DNA from: Massilia agilis
Lineage (GTDB): Bacteria > Pseudomonadota > Gammaproteobacteria > Burkholderiales > Burkholderiaceae_D
Direction: 5' to 3'
DNA length: 64,000 bases
Assembly (NCBI RefSeq): GCF_024756255.1
Contig: NZ_JANUHB010000001.1
Coordinates: 186,001-250,000 of the forward strand
Shown here: positions 54,427 to 63,766 of the stretch, piece by piece
How positions within the stretch are numbered: position 1 is the first letter of the stretch
Layout of the letters: each line of letters begins with the position of its first letter
Translations under genes and position numbers: made by a program
Notes under the pieces: generated by a model
The model's input: the letters and a program-made list of their open reading frames with translations, nothing else
The model's database searches: none
Told to the model about the DNA's origin: nothing

Positions 54427-56616
54427 TTATCCGACGGCGCGCGCCTTGTGCAGTTTCCTGTAGCTATCCATCAGACGGTGATGCTTGTCGAGCCCTTCCA
54501 GCTGCATGTTCGTCGGCGTCAGCCCGAAGAAGCGCACGCTGCCGTCCACCGAGCCCAGCGCCGCGTCCATCCGCGGGTTGCCATACATGCGGCGGAAGTT
54601 GACCACGTAATCGTCCAAGTCGAGGTCGTCGTCGAGCACCACCTCCAGTACCACGTTCAGCGCCTGACAAAACAATCGGCGCTCGACGGTATTGTCGTTG
54701 TACTGCAGGAAGGCCCCCACCAATTCGTGCGCCTCTTCCAATTGCTGCAAGGCGAGGTGAATCAGCAGCTTCAACTCGAGGACGGTCAACTGCCCCCATT
54801 CCGTATTCTCGTCGAATTTAATGCCGATCAGCGTGGCGATGTCGGAGTACTCATCCAGCTCGTTGTTCTCGAGGCGATCCAGCAGCGCCGCCAGGGCGGC
54901 ATCGTCCAGGCGATGCAGGTTCAGGATATCGGCGCGGAACAACAGCGCCTTGTTGGTGTTATCCCAGACGAGATCTTCGACCGGATAAACTTCCGAATAG
55001 CCGGGCACCAGGATCCGGCAGGCCGTCGCGCCCAGCTGATCGTACACCGCCATGTAGACATTTTTGCCCATCTCGTCGAGGATGCCGAGCAGGGTTGCGG
55101 CTTCCTGTGCGTTGGAATTCTCGCCCTCGCCGGTGAAATCCCATTCGACGAAATCAAAATCCGCTTTGGCGCTGAAAAAGCGCCACGAGATGACCCCGCT
55201 GGAATCGATGAAGTGCTCGACGAAATTGTTAGGCTCAGTCACGGCCTCGCTTGCGAAGGTTGGCTGGGGCAAGTCGTTCAGTCCTTCGAAACTGCGCCCT
55301 TGCAACAATTCCGTCAGGCTGCGCTCCAGGGCCACCTCGAAGCTCGGGTGTGCGCCAAACGAGGCAAAAACACCGCCAGTGCGCGGGTTCATCAGCGTGA
55401 CGCACATGACCGGATAGGTTCCACCCAACGATGCATCCTTGACCAAGACCGGGAAGCCCTGCTCTTCAAGGGCCTGTATCCCGGCCACGATGCCGGGGTA
55501 TTTCGCCAGCACGTCCTGAGGCACGTCGGGTAACGCGATTTCGCCTTCGATAATCTCGCGCTTGACCGCACGTTCGAAAATCTCGGACAGGCATTGCACC
55601 TGCGCTTCGGCCAGCGTATTACCAGCGCTCATGCCGTTGCTGGCGTACAGGTTTTCGATCAGGTTGGACGGGAAATACACGACCTCGCCGTCCGACTGCC
55701 GCACGTACGGAAGGCACACGATACCCCGGTCCACGTTGCCCGAATTGGTGTCGATAAGATGAGAGCCGCGCAACTCGCCCTCCGGATCGTAGATCTCCAG
55801 GCAGTACGCATCCAGGATCCCGTCCGGCAGCGCATCGCCGGGCCCGGGCTTGAACCAGCGCTCGTCCGGGTAATGCACGAACGGCGCGTTGGCGATCTCC
55901 TCGCCCCAGAAGACGCCGGCATAGAAGTGATTGTTGCTCACGCGCTCGATGTACTCGCCAAGAGCCGAGGCCAATGCGCTTTCCTTGGTCGCGCCCTTGC
56001 CGTTGGTAAAGCACATCGGCGAGTGCGCATCGCGGATATGCAGCGACCACACATTGGGAACGATGTTGCGCCACGAAGCGATTTCAATCTTGATGCCGAG
56101 GTCCGCCAACAAGCCGGACATATTCGCGATGGTCTGCTCCAGGGGCAGATCCTTGCCGGGGATATAGGTACGCGCGTCAGCATCAGGCTGCAATGTCAGC
56201 AGGGCCTGCGCATCCGCATCCAGGTTTTCCACCTCTTCGATCACGAACTCGGGCCCGGTCTGCACCACTTTTTTCACGGTACAGCGGTCGATCGAGCGCA
56301 GGATGCCCTGGCGGTCCTTGTCGGAGATATCCGGCGGCAGCTCGACCTGGATCTTGAAGATCTGCTGGTAGCGATTCTCCGGGTCGACGATATTATTTTG
56401 CGACAGGCGGATATGTTCGGTCGGGATATTGCGAGTGTCGCAGTACAACTTGACGAAGTAAGCCGCACACAAGGCCGACGAGGCCAGGAAGTAGTCGAAC
56501 GGACCAGGCGCCGAGCCATCGCCCTTGTAGCGGATGGGCTGGTCGGCTATCACCGTGAAGTCATCGAACTTGGCTTCAAGACGTAGCTTGTCGAGAAAGT
56601 TAACCTTAATTTCCAT
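54427..56616 (-). CDS. OsmC-YcaO fusion protein
   Basis: 729 residues. Residues about 1-145 are an OsmC-type domain (GPFDYFLASSALCAAYFVKLYC, with the peroxidatic cysteine). Residues about 160-560 are a YcaO domain: NGKGATKESALASALGEYIERV and EAQVQCLSEIFERAVKREI carry the ATP/Mg-binding glutamates. The C-terminal part (about 580-729) is helical and matches the extension of E. coli YcaO. YcaO enzymes activate amide backbones with ATP, making azolines or thioamides; E. coli YcaO is linked to methylthiolation of ribosomal protein S12. The fused OsmC domain may supply sulfur chemistry. It heads the operon with the MBL and JmjC genes. Confidence 0.88.
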   Translation of the reverse strand: MEIKVNFLDKLRLEAKFDDFTVIADQPIRYKGDGSAPGPFDYFLASSALCAAYFVKLYCDTRNIPTEHIRLSQNNIVDPENRYQQIFKIQVELPPDISDKDRQGILRSIDRCTVKKVVQTGPEFVIEEVENLDADAQALLTLQPDADARTYIPGKDLPLEQTIANMSGLLADLGIKIEIASWRNIVPNVWSLHIRDAHSPMCFTNGKGATKESALASALGEYIERVSNNHFYAGVFWGEEIANAPFVHYPDERWFKPGPGDALPDGILDAYCLEIYDPEGELRGSHLIDTNSGNVDRGIVCLPYVRQSDGEVVYFPSNLIENLYASNGMSAGNTLAEAQVQCLSEIFERAVKREIIEGEIALPDVPQDVLAKYPGIVAGIQALEEQGFPVLVKDASLGGTYPVMCVTLMNPRTGGVFASFGAHPSFEVALERSLTELLQGRSFEGLNDLPQPTFASEAVTEPNNFVEHFIDSSGVISWRFFSAKADFDFVEWDFTGEGENSNAQEAATLLGILDEMGKNVYMAVYDQLGATACRILVPGYSEVYPVEDLVWDNTNKALLFRADILNLHRLDDAALAALLDRLENNELDEYSDIATLIGIKFDENTEWGQLTVLELKLLIHLALQQLEEAHELVGAFLQYNDNTVERRLFCQALNVVLEVVLDDDLDLDDYVVNFRRMYGNPRMDAALGSVDGSVRFFGLTPTNMQLEGLDKHHRLMDSYRKLHKARAVG

Positions 56617-56773
56617 GTGGGAATTCCAAACCGCTGCGCAAAAGGATACAGCCCGCTATTATCGGTGGTTTCGGCCGCGCGGCATAGGCTGCCGGGCCGT
56701 CGGCGTCATCTATAGTGGCCACTGTCACCGGGGCCAGCAAGCGGGCGGCCGGGTCACCGGGGCGGCGCATGAA

Positions 56774-56811
56774 ATAAAAAGACCGTTGATCATTGGCGAA
56801 ATGATCAACGG
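56774..56811 (-). terminator. Rho-independent terminator, probably the original guaA terminator
   Basis: CCGTTGATCATT (56783-56794) pairs with AATGATCAACGG (56800-56811), a 12-bp stem with a five-base loop. The plus strand reads AAATAAAAAGA to its left, so on the minus strand the hairpin is followed by a T run. It lies downstream of the guaA-tail repeat and in the right direction for guaA before the insertion. Confidence 0.65.
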
Positions 56812-56854
56812 CCTGCTGAATTACCTTTGGAGCGGGCTGCTCACCGCCCCGCGC

Positions 56855-56879
56855 TCACTCCCACTCGATTGACGCGAGC
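56855..56879 (-). repeat. Direct repeat of the guaA 3' end (candidate distal att site)
   Basis: Read on the minus strand, this encodes ASIEWE followed by a stop, matching the guaA terminus ATIEWE-stop. Nineteen of 25 bases match 59020-59044, in the same orientation. No other guaA sequence is present next to it. The guaA 3' end is a known integration site for genomic islands, which leave such a repeat at the far end. Confidence 0.55.
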
Positions 56880-57389
56880 ATACGGGTATCGCAACTGGAA
56901 TGCCAGGCGGCTGTCTCCGATGTTGCGACCGTCGCAAAATTCGACGAAGGTTAAGGGTTCGGAAGAATCGAGGTACGCCGGTTCGCGATCGCCAGCGTTG
57001 ATGCGGCGGGCCGCGAGCGTTCGTTTCATGCAGTCAGCCATGAAACGAGCGAGTCCAGCATGCAGATGCTGCCGCGACCGAACTGGCGACGTCCGTCTCA
57101 CAGGCCGTGAACTTTCGAGGGACAAATTTCCGCTACACGCGGCCTGATCCCGTATCGCCACCGCCGCTGGGTTATGAACGCGGCGCAGCAACTTCGCCTG
57201 TGGTCGCCACTTCGACTTCCGGCGACTCGGCGACGACTGATGCGGCCGTCGGCTCAAAGGTCGTCGTCCGCGCCGACCGTCCAGATGCGCTTGAGTTGCA
57301 GCTCGGCCTTCACCTCGGCGCTCAGCGCGCCTTAATTGGCGAACAGCTGCCTATGCACTGCGCTCGACAATATAGCGCATGTCTTCGTA

Positions 57390-57640
57390 CATTTGTCCTG
57401 AGTTCAAGTTTGTTGCCTTGCCTGATCTGGCCCATGGCGCCCTTGGCGCGCTGGATACTTCGTCTGAGTTCCAGTTTGTCGCTTTGCCGGACCTGATCCC
57501 GTCGCTTCCTTTGCCGGACCTGACCCCGTCTCTGCTGCCGTGCTGTGCCCCCGTCGCTGCTGTGACCCCGTCGCTGCTGGACCTAACGCCGTCGCTGCTC
57601 GCCTTGCCGGACCTGAGCCCGTCGCTGCTCGATCTGCATC
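57390..57640 (+). repeat. Degenerate repeat coding for proline/serine/leucine-rich units
   Basis: Units such as TTGCCGGACCTGANCCCGTC recur at least three times, with partial copies of CCCGTCGCTGCTG between them. One frame (57379-57681) is open throughout and reads LPDLIPSLP, LPDLTPSLLP, VTPSLLD, LTPSLLA, LPDLSPSLLD. A longer duplicated piece, EFKFVALPDL and EFQFVALPDL (57409 and 57466), differs mainly at third codon positions, which suggests the frame was once translated. No ribosome site or known domain is seen. Confidence 0.5.
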
Positions 57641-57825
57641 ATCGCGGTAAATCGCCTGGCGGCGGTCGCCCCTCGTCGTGACGTGGTACAGGGCACCTTC
57701 GACCCGCTTAAGCTGAGCAAACCTGCTTGCAGGTCCCTGCCCGCTCCGACATTTCCATCAGATTGCCAACCGAGGTCGCTTCCGGCAAATCGCCTCGCGA
57801 CCTTTCAAAAACCAGAGGAAAGGCC

Positions 57826-58140
57826 ATGTCCAACAATCGCTTCAGCGCTGGCTGTCTTAACGAAGTTCTCTTCGCGGATGAAACGATATCAAAAGTCACA
57901 CATGATGGCCCAGTTGGCACGATCGTCCCGATTACGCTAAATGACCCGCTATACTCAGGGCCAGGCTGGCACAAGTGGCAGACCGAAAATATCAAGCACT
58001 CTTGGAATCGTGAAACGAATGTTGTCTACGTTTTCCGCATCCAGATCCATTACATGTACAATGACAACACACGCGTGATACAACAAGTAAAATTTAAAAA
58101 TTCTTTCGAATACGGCTGTCTGGGAATCAAGCAAAACTGA
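57826..58140 (+). CDS. Small protein of unknown function (island gene 1)
   Basis: 104 residues from ATG 57826, with GAGGAAAGG just upstream, a strong ribosome site; the frame is open upstream but that part is not favoured. No recognised domain. The protein is rich in Asn, Tyr, Trp and His and has no signal peptide or membrane helix; the C-terminal half (VVYVFRIQIHYMYNDNTRVIQQVKFKNSFEY, described here only by its alternating beta pattern) looks like a beta sheet. Base composition is far below the local GC level. It lies 25 bases before island gene 2, so the two may form a pair, such as effector and partner, but nothing proves this. Confidence 0.6.
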   Translation: MSNNRFSAGCLNEVLFADETISKVTHDGPVGTIVPITLNDPLYSGPGWHKWQTENIKHSWNRETNVVYVFRIQIHYMYNDNTRVIQQVKFKNSFEYGCLGIKQN

Positions 58141-58165
58141 TCCAAATGCTAGTTTTTTGGACTAT

Positions 58166-58618
58166 ATGACGGCAAGCTTCGTACTCTCTTATCAAGAAAC
58201 CGAGCCGGGCCTTGGGCTCCTTCAGGCGAGCCTGAACAGGCCCAGCCTGCACACCTTTATCGAATGTGAGATTTCGGTTGCTCAACTTGAAGAGTGGCTT
58301 GCCGTCGTTTCTAATTTCGTGAACGACGGCCGCGCAGAGCAATGCGAAATCAGTGCGGGCGCTATTAACGAATATCCACGCACAAGCGGGTTTCATTGCT
58401 CGATAGCTCGTGAAAACTTGAAGTTTCTCGTTAGGATAAATGCGCGTGACGCCTGCCTTAAGTTTGGCAATATCGATTGCTGTCTGCAAGCAAGCGGCTA
58501 CTTCGTTACCGAACTTGGGCTCATTGATAGCTTCCGGTTCCAGCTAACTCAACTTGTCCGGAACCGCTGCGGCAACGCTGTACTTGAGGAAGCCGGATCA
58601 TTCTCCTTGAGTTATTAA
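58166..58618 (+). CDS. Small protein of unknown function (island gene 2)
   Basis: 150 residues from ATG 58166; TTG 58157 is an in-frame alternative and neither has a clear ribosome site. No recognised domain. Mixed alpha/beta character, five cysteines, acidic N-terminal half, no signal peptide. GC content is low, like its upstream neighbour. Acidic small proteins that follow another orphan gene are often immunity or antitoxin proteins; that is only an analogy here. No homology could be tested. Confidence 0.5.
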   Translation: MTASFVLSYQETEPGLGLLQASLNRPSLHTFIECEISVAQLEEWLAVVSNFVNDGRAEQCEISAGAINEYPRTSGFHCSIARENLKFLVRINARDACLKFGNIDCCLQASGYFVTELGLIDSFRFQLTQLVRNRCGNAVLEEAGSFSLSY

Positions 58619-58910
58619 TCTAGAGTGATCTTCGACCGGAAAAGTACTTGGAAATTTTAGGCGAAGACTGGTTGCATCCCGACCGCCCCCGTGAGATCGG
58701 AGCCTGTGATCTGGGTGTAGCCCGGCTGCGCTCGCATCGGCAGAAGCGGGGCACGCTGCATCCGCGTCGGGGTCACCCCGTGCGCCACAATTTCGATACC
58801 ATGACAGCGTTCAGCGCCTTCGCATGGTATCGACCGCCGATCATGGCATCGTTGCGAGATCATACCGTTAAGAATGCCATGAAAAAACATTGCTTAACCG
58901 TGCCAATCGT

Positions 58911-58940
58911 TGCCAGACAGTGCCAGACAGTGCCAGACAA
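58911..58940. repeat. Three tandem copies of TGCCAGACAG
   Basis: The copies start at 58911, 58921 and 58931; the third ends in A instead of G. They lie about 80 bases from the guaA-side repeat. Short phased repeats near an att site are often arm-type binding sites for an integrase or excisionase. Confidence 0.7.
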
Positions 58941-58972
58941 AATAACAAAAAAGCCCGTGAAATCACGGGCTT
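58941..58972 (-). terminator. Rho-independent terminator of guaA
   Basis: AAGCCCGTGA and TCACGGGCTT pair with a two-base loop at 58951-58972; on the minus strand a T run follows (complement of 58941-58950). It is 48 bases beyond the guaA stop and is the terminator now used by guaA. Confidence 0.85.
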
Positions 58973-59019
58973 AGATGTGTTTTACTGCCTGTTAGCGCCA
59001 GCAGTTACCAGACATCAAA

Positions 59020-60630
59020 TCATTCCCACTCAATCGTCGCAGGCGGCTTGCCCGAGATGTCGTACACCACGCGATTGAGGCCCCGCACCTCGTTGATGAT
59101 GCGGTTCGACACCCGCCCCAGCAGATCATGCGGCAGGTGCGCCCACTGCGCGGTCATGAAGTCCAGCGTTTGCACGGCACGCAGCGCGACCACGTAGTCG
59201 TAGGTGCGGCCGTCGCCCATCACGCCCACCGATTTCACCGGCAGGAACACGGCGAATGCCTGGCTGGTCGCCTCGTACCAGTTCACCGGCGCCTTGCCGG
59301 CGTCGATGCCCGGCACCATCGGCGCTTCGAACGGGGTGTTGCGCAGTTCTTCGATGAAGATCGCGTCCGCTTCGCGCAGCAGGTCGGCATACTCGCGCTT
59401 CACTTCGCCCAGGATGCGCACGCCCAGGCCCGGGCCCGGGAACGGGTGGCGGTACACCATCGCGTGCGGCAGGCCCAGCGCCACGCCCAGCTTGCGCACT
59501 TCGTCCTTGAACAGTTCGCGCAGCGGTTCCAGGAGCTTGAGGTTCAACGTCTCCGGCAGGCCGCCCACGTTGTGGTGGCTCTTGATGGTCTGGCCCTTCT
59601 TGCCCTTGCCTGCCGATTCGATCACGTCCGGGTAGATCGTGCCCTGCGCCAGCCAGCGCGCGTTCGAGAGCTTCTGGGCCTGCTCCTGGAACACCTCGAC
59701 GAATTCGCGGCCGATGATCTTGCGCTTTTGCTCGGGGTCGGTCACGCCGGCCAGGTGGCCCATGAACTGCTCCGAAGCATCGATGTGCAGCACCTTCACG
59801 CCCAGGTTCTTGGCGAACATGTCCATGACCATCTTGCCTTCGTCCTTGCGCAGCAGGCCGTGGTCCACGAACACGCAGGTCAGCTGGTCGCCGATGGCGC
59901 GGTGGATCAGCGCCGCGGCCACGCTCGAATCGACGCCGCCGGACAGGCCGAGGATCACCTCGTCGCTGCCCACTTGCGCGCGGATCTTCTCGACCGCTTC
60001 GCCGATGTAGTCGGGCATGTTCCAGTCCGACTTGCAGCCGCAGATCTCGTGCACGAAGCGGCCGATGATCGCCTCGCCCTGGGTGGTGTGGGTCACCTCG
60101 GGGTGGAACTGCAGTGCGTAGAAATGGCGGTCTTCGTCGGCCATGGCGGCCACCGGGCAGCTGTCGGTGGAGCCCATCAGCTTGAAGCCGGGCGGCATTT
60201 CCAGCACCTTGTCGCCGTGGCTCATCCAGACCTTGAGCATGCCGTGGCCTTCGTCGGTGACGAAGTCGTTGATGCCGTTCAGGAGCTTGGTATGGCCGCG
60301 CGCGCGCACTTCGGCGTAGCCGAATTCACGCACCTTGCCGTTTTCGACCTTGCCGCCCAGCTGCATGGCCATGGTCTGCATGCCGTAGCAGATGCCCAGC
60401 ACGGGCACGCCCAGCTCGAACACGGCCTGCGGCGCGCGCGGCGATTCGCCTTCCAGCGTGGAGTTGTGACTGCCGGACAGGATGACGCCGGCGGCGCCGT
60501 AGTTGCGGATGAAGTCGTCGCTGACGTCATGCGGGAACACTTCGGAGAACACGCCGGCGTCGCGCACGCGGCGCGCGATCAGCTGGGTGACCTGGGAACC
60601 GAAATCGAGGATGAGGATTTTGGAGTGCAT
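59020..60630 (-). CDS. guaA: GMP synthase (glutamine-hydrolysing)
   Basis: 536 residues from ATG 60630. Glutamine amidotransferase domain with GICYGMQ (nucleophile Cys) and [13 protein letters not shown]-pyrophosphatase domain with [14 protein letters not shown]-terminal dimerisation domain ending ATIEWE. It converts XMP to GMP using glutamine and ATP. It follows guaB on the same strand after a 180-base gap that contains a REP-like palindrome. The 3' end is the probable insertion target of the neighbouring island, but the coding sequence is complete. Confidence 0.97.
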   Translation of the reverse strand: MHSKILILDFGSQVTQLIARRVRDAGVFSEVFPHDVSDDFIRNYGAAGVILSGSHNSTLEGESPRAPQAVFELGVPVLGICYGMQTMAMQLGGKVENGKVREFGYAEVRARGHTKLLNGINDFVTDEGHGMLKVWMSHGDKVLEMPPGFKLMGSTDSCPVAAMADEDRHFYALQFHPEVTHTTQGEAIIGRFVHEICGCKSDWNMPDYIGEAVEKIRAQVGSDEVILGLSGGVDSSVAAALIHRAIGDQLTCVFVDHGLLRKDEGKMVMDMFAKNLGVKVLHIDASEQFMGHLAGVTDPEQKRKIIGREFVEVFQEQAQKLSNARWLAQGTIYPDVIESAGKGKKGQTIKSHHNVGGLPETLNLKLLEPLRELFKDEVRKLGVALGLPHAMVYRHPFPGPGLGVRILGEVKREYADLLREADAIFIEELRNTPFEAPMVPGIDAGKAPVNWYEATSQAFAVFLPVKSVGVMGDGRTYDYVVALRAVQTLDFMTAQWAHLPHDLLGRVSNRIINEVRGLNRVVYDISGKPPATIEWE

Positions 60631-60664
60631 GGGGTGCAAGAGATAGTGGTAAATCCGGGGTTGC

Positions 60665-60765
60665 AGGGTGGGCAGCTTGCCTGCCCACGCGTCCAAGCGC
60701 CGGGTGCGCAGGCGGCCACCATGCCAAAGCCGGTTGAACGCGTGGGCAGGATACCTGCCCACCCT
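60665..60765. repeat. REP-like double palindrome between guaB and guaA
   Basis: Two 28-base arms (60665-60692 and 60738-60765) are inverted copies of each other, sharing ACGCGTGGGCAGG and TGCCCACCCT with only the five-base centre different. Each arm is itself a hairpin built on GTGGGCAG/CTGCCCAC. This is the layout of a BIME-type pair of REP sequences. The spacer is about 45 bases. Confidence 0.75.
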
Positions 60766-60810
60766 ACGAAAGTCGATACAAGAAGCGGCGCATCAGCGCC
60801 GCAGTCGTGT

Positions 60811-62280
<1,470 letters not shown>

Positions 62281-62298
62281 CTATAGGCGCAAAAGTGA

Positions 62299-62304
62299 AT
62301 TATA
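62299..62304 (-). promoter_or_regulatory. -10 element of the guaB promoter
   Basis: The minus strand has a perfect TATAAT here. A -35 at the right distance is weak (GCGACG). The leader would be about 20 bases, with GGAAA before the ATG. Confidence 0.55.
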
Positions 62305-62446
62305 CAGAAAGTCACGGATTGCGTCGCGAAATTGCTGCGAAATGCCCGCTCGGCGGTTATTTTTGCCTTCAGTAGCGAGCTCGTGCGCAATTGACAGCGG
62401 CCTCGTTTCATGGCGAAATCCCCGTAGTTCTCGAAGGAAACCGCCA

Positions 62447-62950
62447 ATGACCAAGACACTCCGCGCCGCCCTGCCGGGCCTGATGGCAGCGGGCACCCTG
62501 CTCGCCGCCAGCCTCGCCCACGCCCAGTATGCGTGGATCGACGACAAAGGCGTGCGCCACTACTCGGACCGTCCGCCGCCCGCCACCGTGCCTGCGGCCA
62601 AGGTGCTGAAGGCGCCGGGCAAGCGGGCCGACGATGCGCCGGCGGGCGAAGGACAGCCGCCGCAAGCAGCGCCGAAAGCCGACGCCGCGCCCACGCTGGC
62701 CGACCGCGAGGCGGACTACCGCAAGCGCGCCCAGGAGCGCGCCAAGCAGGAGGAAAAAGCGGCGGCGGACGCCGCCAAGGCCAAGGCCAAGGCGCAAAGC
62801 TGCGACAATGCACGGCGCTACAAGGCCATGCTCGACTCGGGCATTCGCATGGTCGATACCGGCGCCGATGGCGAGCGCCGCTACCTCAATGACGACGAGC
62901 GCGCCAGGCGTGCGGCCGAGGTCAACGCCATCCTGGCGGACTGCAATTAA
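62447..62950 (+). CDS. DUF4124 domain-containing secreted protein
   Basis: 167 residues from ATG 62447 (AAGGAAA upstream). Signal peptide AAGTLLAASLAHAQ, then the short DUF4124 motif YAWIDDKGVRHYSDRPPP, then a lysine/alanine/glutamate-rich helix (about 90-125) and a conserved end (CDNARRYKAMLDSGIRM). DUF4124 proteins are periplasmic and of unknown function. The last four bases overlap the convergent rnfH stop. Confidence 0.88.
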   Translation: MTKTLRAALPGLMAAGTLLAASLAHAQYAWIDDKGVRHYSDRPPPATVPAAKVLKAPGKRADDAPAGEGQPPQAAPKADAAPTLADREADYRKRAQERAKQEEKAAADAAKAKAKAQSCDNARRYKAMLDSGIRMVDTGADGERRYLNDDERARRAAEVNAILADCN

Positions 62951-63246
62951 GCCTTGGGCGCCGCGTCCTTCTTGGCGGCGCGGCGACGGCGCGAGTCCTT
63001 CGGGTCGGCCACCAGCGGCCGGTAGATCTCGACGCGGTCGCGCTCGCGCAGCACCGTATCGAGCGTCTTCTTTTTCGCGTACACGCCAACTGCCGCGGTG
63101 GACAGGTTAATTTCAGGGAACTCTTGCAGCACCCCGCTCTGCTCGATCGCCTGGCCGATCGTCGTGCCGGACTCGACCTTCATCGTGCGGACGTATTCGC
63201 GCACCGGCGTGGCGTAACACAGGTACACTTGCAGCGGCTCAGCCAT
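62947..63246 (-). CDS. rnfH: RnfH family ubiquitin-fold protein
   Basis: 99 residues, beta-grasp fold typical of RnfH/UPF0125: LQVYLCYATP at the start, VGVYAKKKTLDTVLRERDRVEIYRPL near the end, followed by a basic tail with DPKDSRRRRA. Coupled to ratA by an eight-base overlap, the arrangement seen in most beta- and gamma-proteobacteria. The function is unclear despite the name; it is unlikely to be an Rnf complex subunit. Confidence 0.92.
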   Translation of the reverse strand: MAEPLQVYLCYATPVREYVRTMKVESGTTIGQAIEQSGVLQEFPEINLSTAAVGVYAKKKTLDTVLRERDRVEIYRPLVADPKDSRRRRAAKKDAAPKA

Positions 63247-63670
63247 AAACCGTCTCCGCGCGCTTGCAGAACGAATCGACCATGCTGTTGGCGATCATGC
63301 CGAACACCGGCCCGATCAGCTGTTCCAGCAGCACGCTCGAAAATTCGTAGTGCAGGTCGAACTCGATCTTGCACGCGTCCGCGCGCAGTGCCTTGAAGTT
63401 CCAGGTGCCCTCCAGCATGCGGAACGGGCCATCGACCAGGTGCATCTTCATCAGGGTCGGGCGCTCGTTGTGGTTGGAGGTGGTGAAGCTTTGCTTGACG
63501 CCGTGGAAATTGATCTGCAGGCAGGCGACCAGCTTGTCCTCGCTTCGTTCGATCAGCTTGACCCCGCCGCACCAGGGCAGGAACTTGGGATAATCTTCGA
63601 CCTTTGCCACGAGGTCAAACATCTGTTCGGCGCTGTATCCGAGGAAAACTGACTTGTGTACTACTGCCAT
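63239..63670 (-). CDS. ratA: RatA-type START/COQ10-like protein
   Basis: 143 residues. The lipid-binding START-like fold of the RatA/COQ10 family: VHKSVFLGYSAEQMFDLVAKVEDYPKFLPWC at the start and GPVFGMIANSMVDSFCKRAE at the end. E. coli RatA was reported to block 70S ribosome assembly as a toxin; homologues with the same fold bind ubiquinone (Coq10). Which role applies here cannot be told from sequence. Divergent from smpB, overlapping rnfH. Confidence 0.92.
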   Translation of the reverse strand: MAVVHKSVFLGYSAEQMFDLVAKVEDYPKFLPWCGGVKLIERSEDKLVACLQINFHGVKQSFTTSNHNERPTLMKMHLVDGPFRMLEGTWNFKALRADACKIEFDLHYEFSSVLLEQLIGPVFGMIANSMVDSFCKRAETVYG

Positions 63671-63766
63671 TGGTCAACCGTTTGTTATGATGTTGGGATG
63701 TTGCCATGTGCGCCTGTGCGCGCGCGACAACGTTAGTTTAACCGACCCGCGCCATTTAGCTATTTC

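Larger units (their letters stand above)
56617..57825. other. Gene-poor stretch, left part of the guaA-side island
   Basis: About 1.2 kb without a supportable gene. It contains a strong minus-strand terminator (56774-56811), a repeat of the guaA 3' end (56855-56879), short open frames with no recognisable domain (for example 56841-57257 minus, and a 26-codon fragment ending at 57254), and the proline/serine/leucine-coding repeat at 57390-57640. It looks like decayed mobile DNA. Confidence 0.5.
58619..59019. other. Intergenic region between island genes and guaA
   Basis: About 400 bases without a supportable gene. The right part holds the tandem repeat at 58911-58940 and the terminator at 58941-58972. 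The left part (58640-58860) is GC-richer and has no feature I can name. Confidence 0.5.
56855..59044. mobile_element. Candidate integrase-less mini-island at the guaA 3' end
   Basis: The interval is bounded by the two guaA-tail repeats and differs from its surroundings: AT-richer genes (57826-58618), low-complexity repeats, three tandem 10-bp repeats near the guaA side (58911-58940) and its own terminator. No integrase, transposase or replication gene is left. It could be the remnant of a larger island, or a small non-autonomous element mobilised in trans. Boundaries are inferred from the repeats. Confidence 0.45.

Noticed and set aside
56841..57257. 138-codon minus-strand frame next to the guaA-tail repeat
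   Set aside because: No ribosome site, no domain, Arg/Ser-rich composition, and it overlaps the repeat. Treated as debris.
57379..57681. The PSLL repeat as a precursor peptide for the YcaO enzyme
   Set aside because: It is on the opposite strand, beyond a terminator and inside the separate island; no leader or core arrangement is visible.
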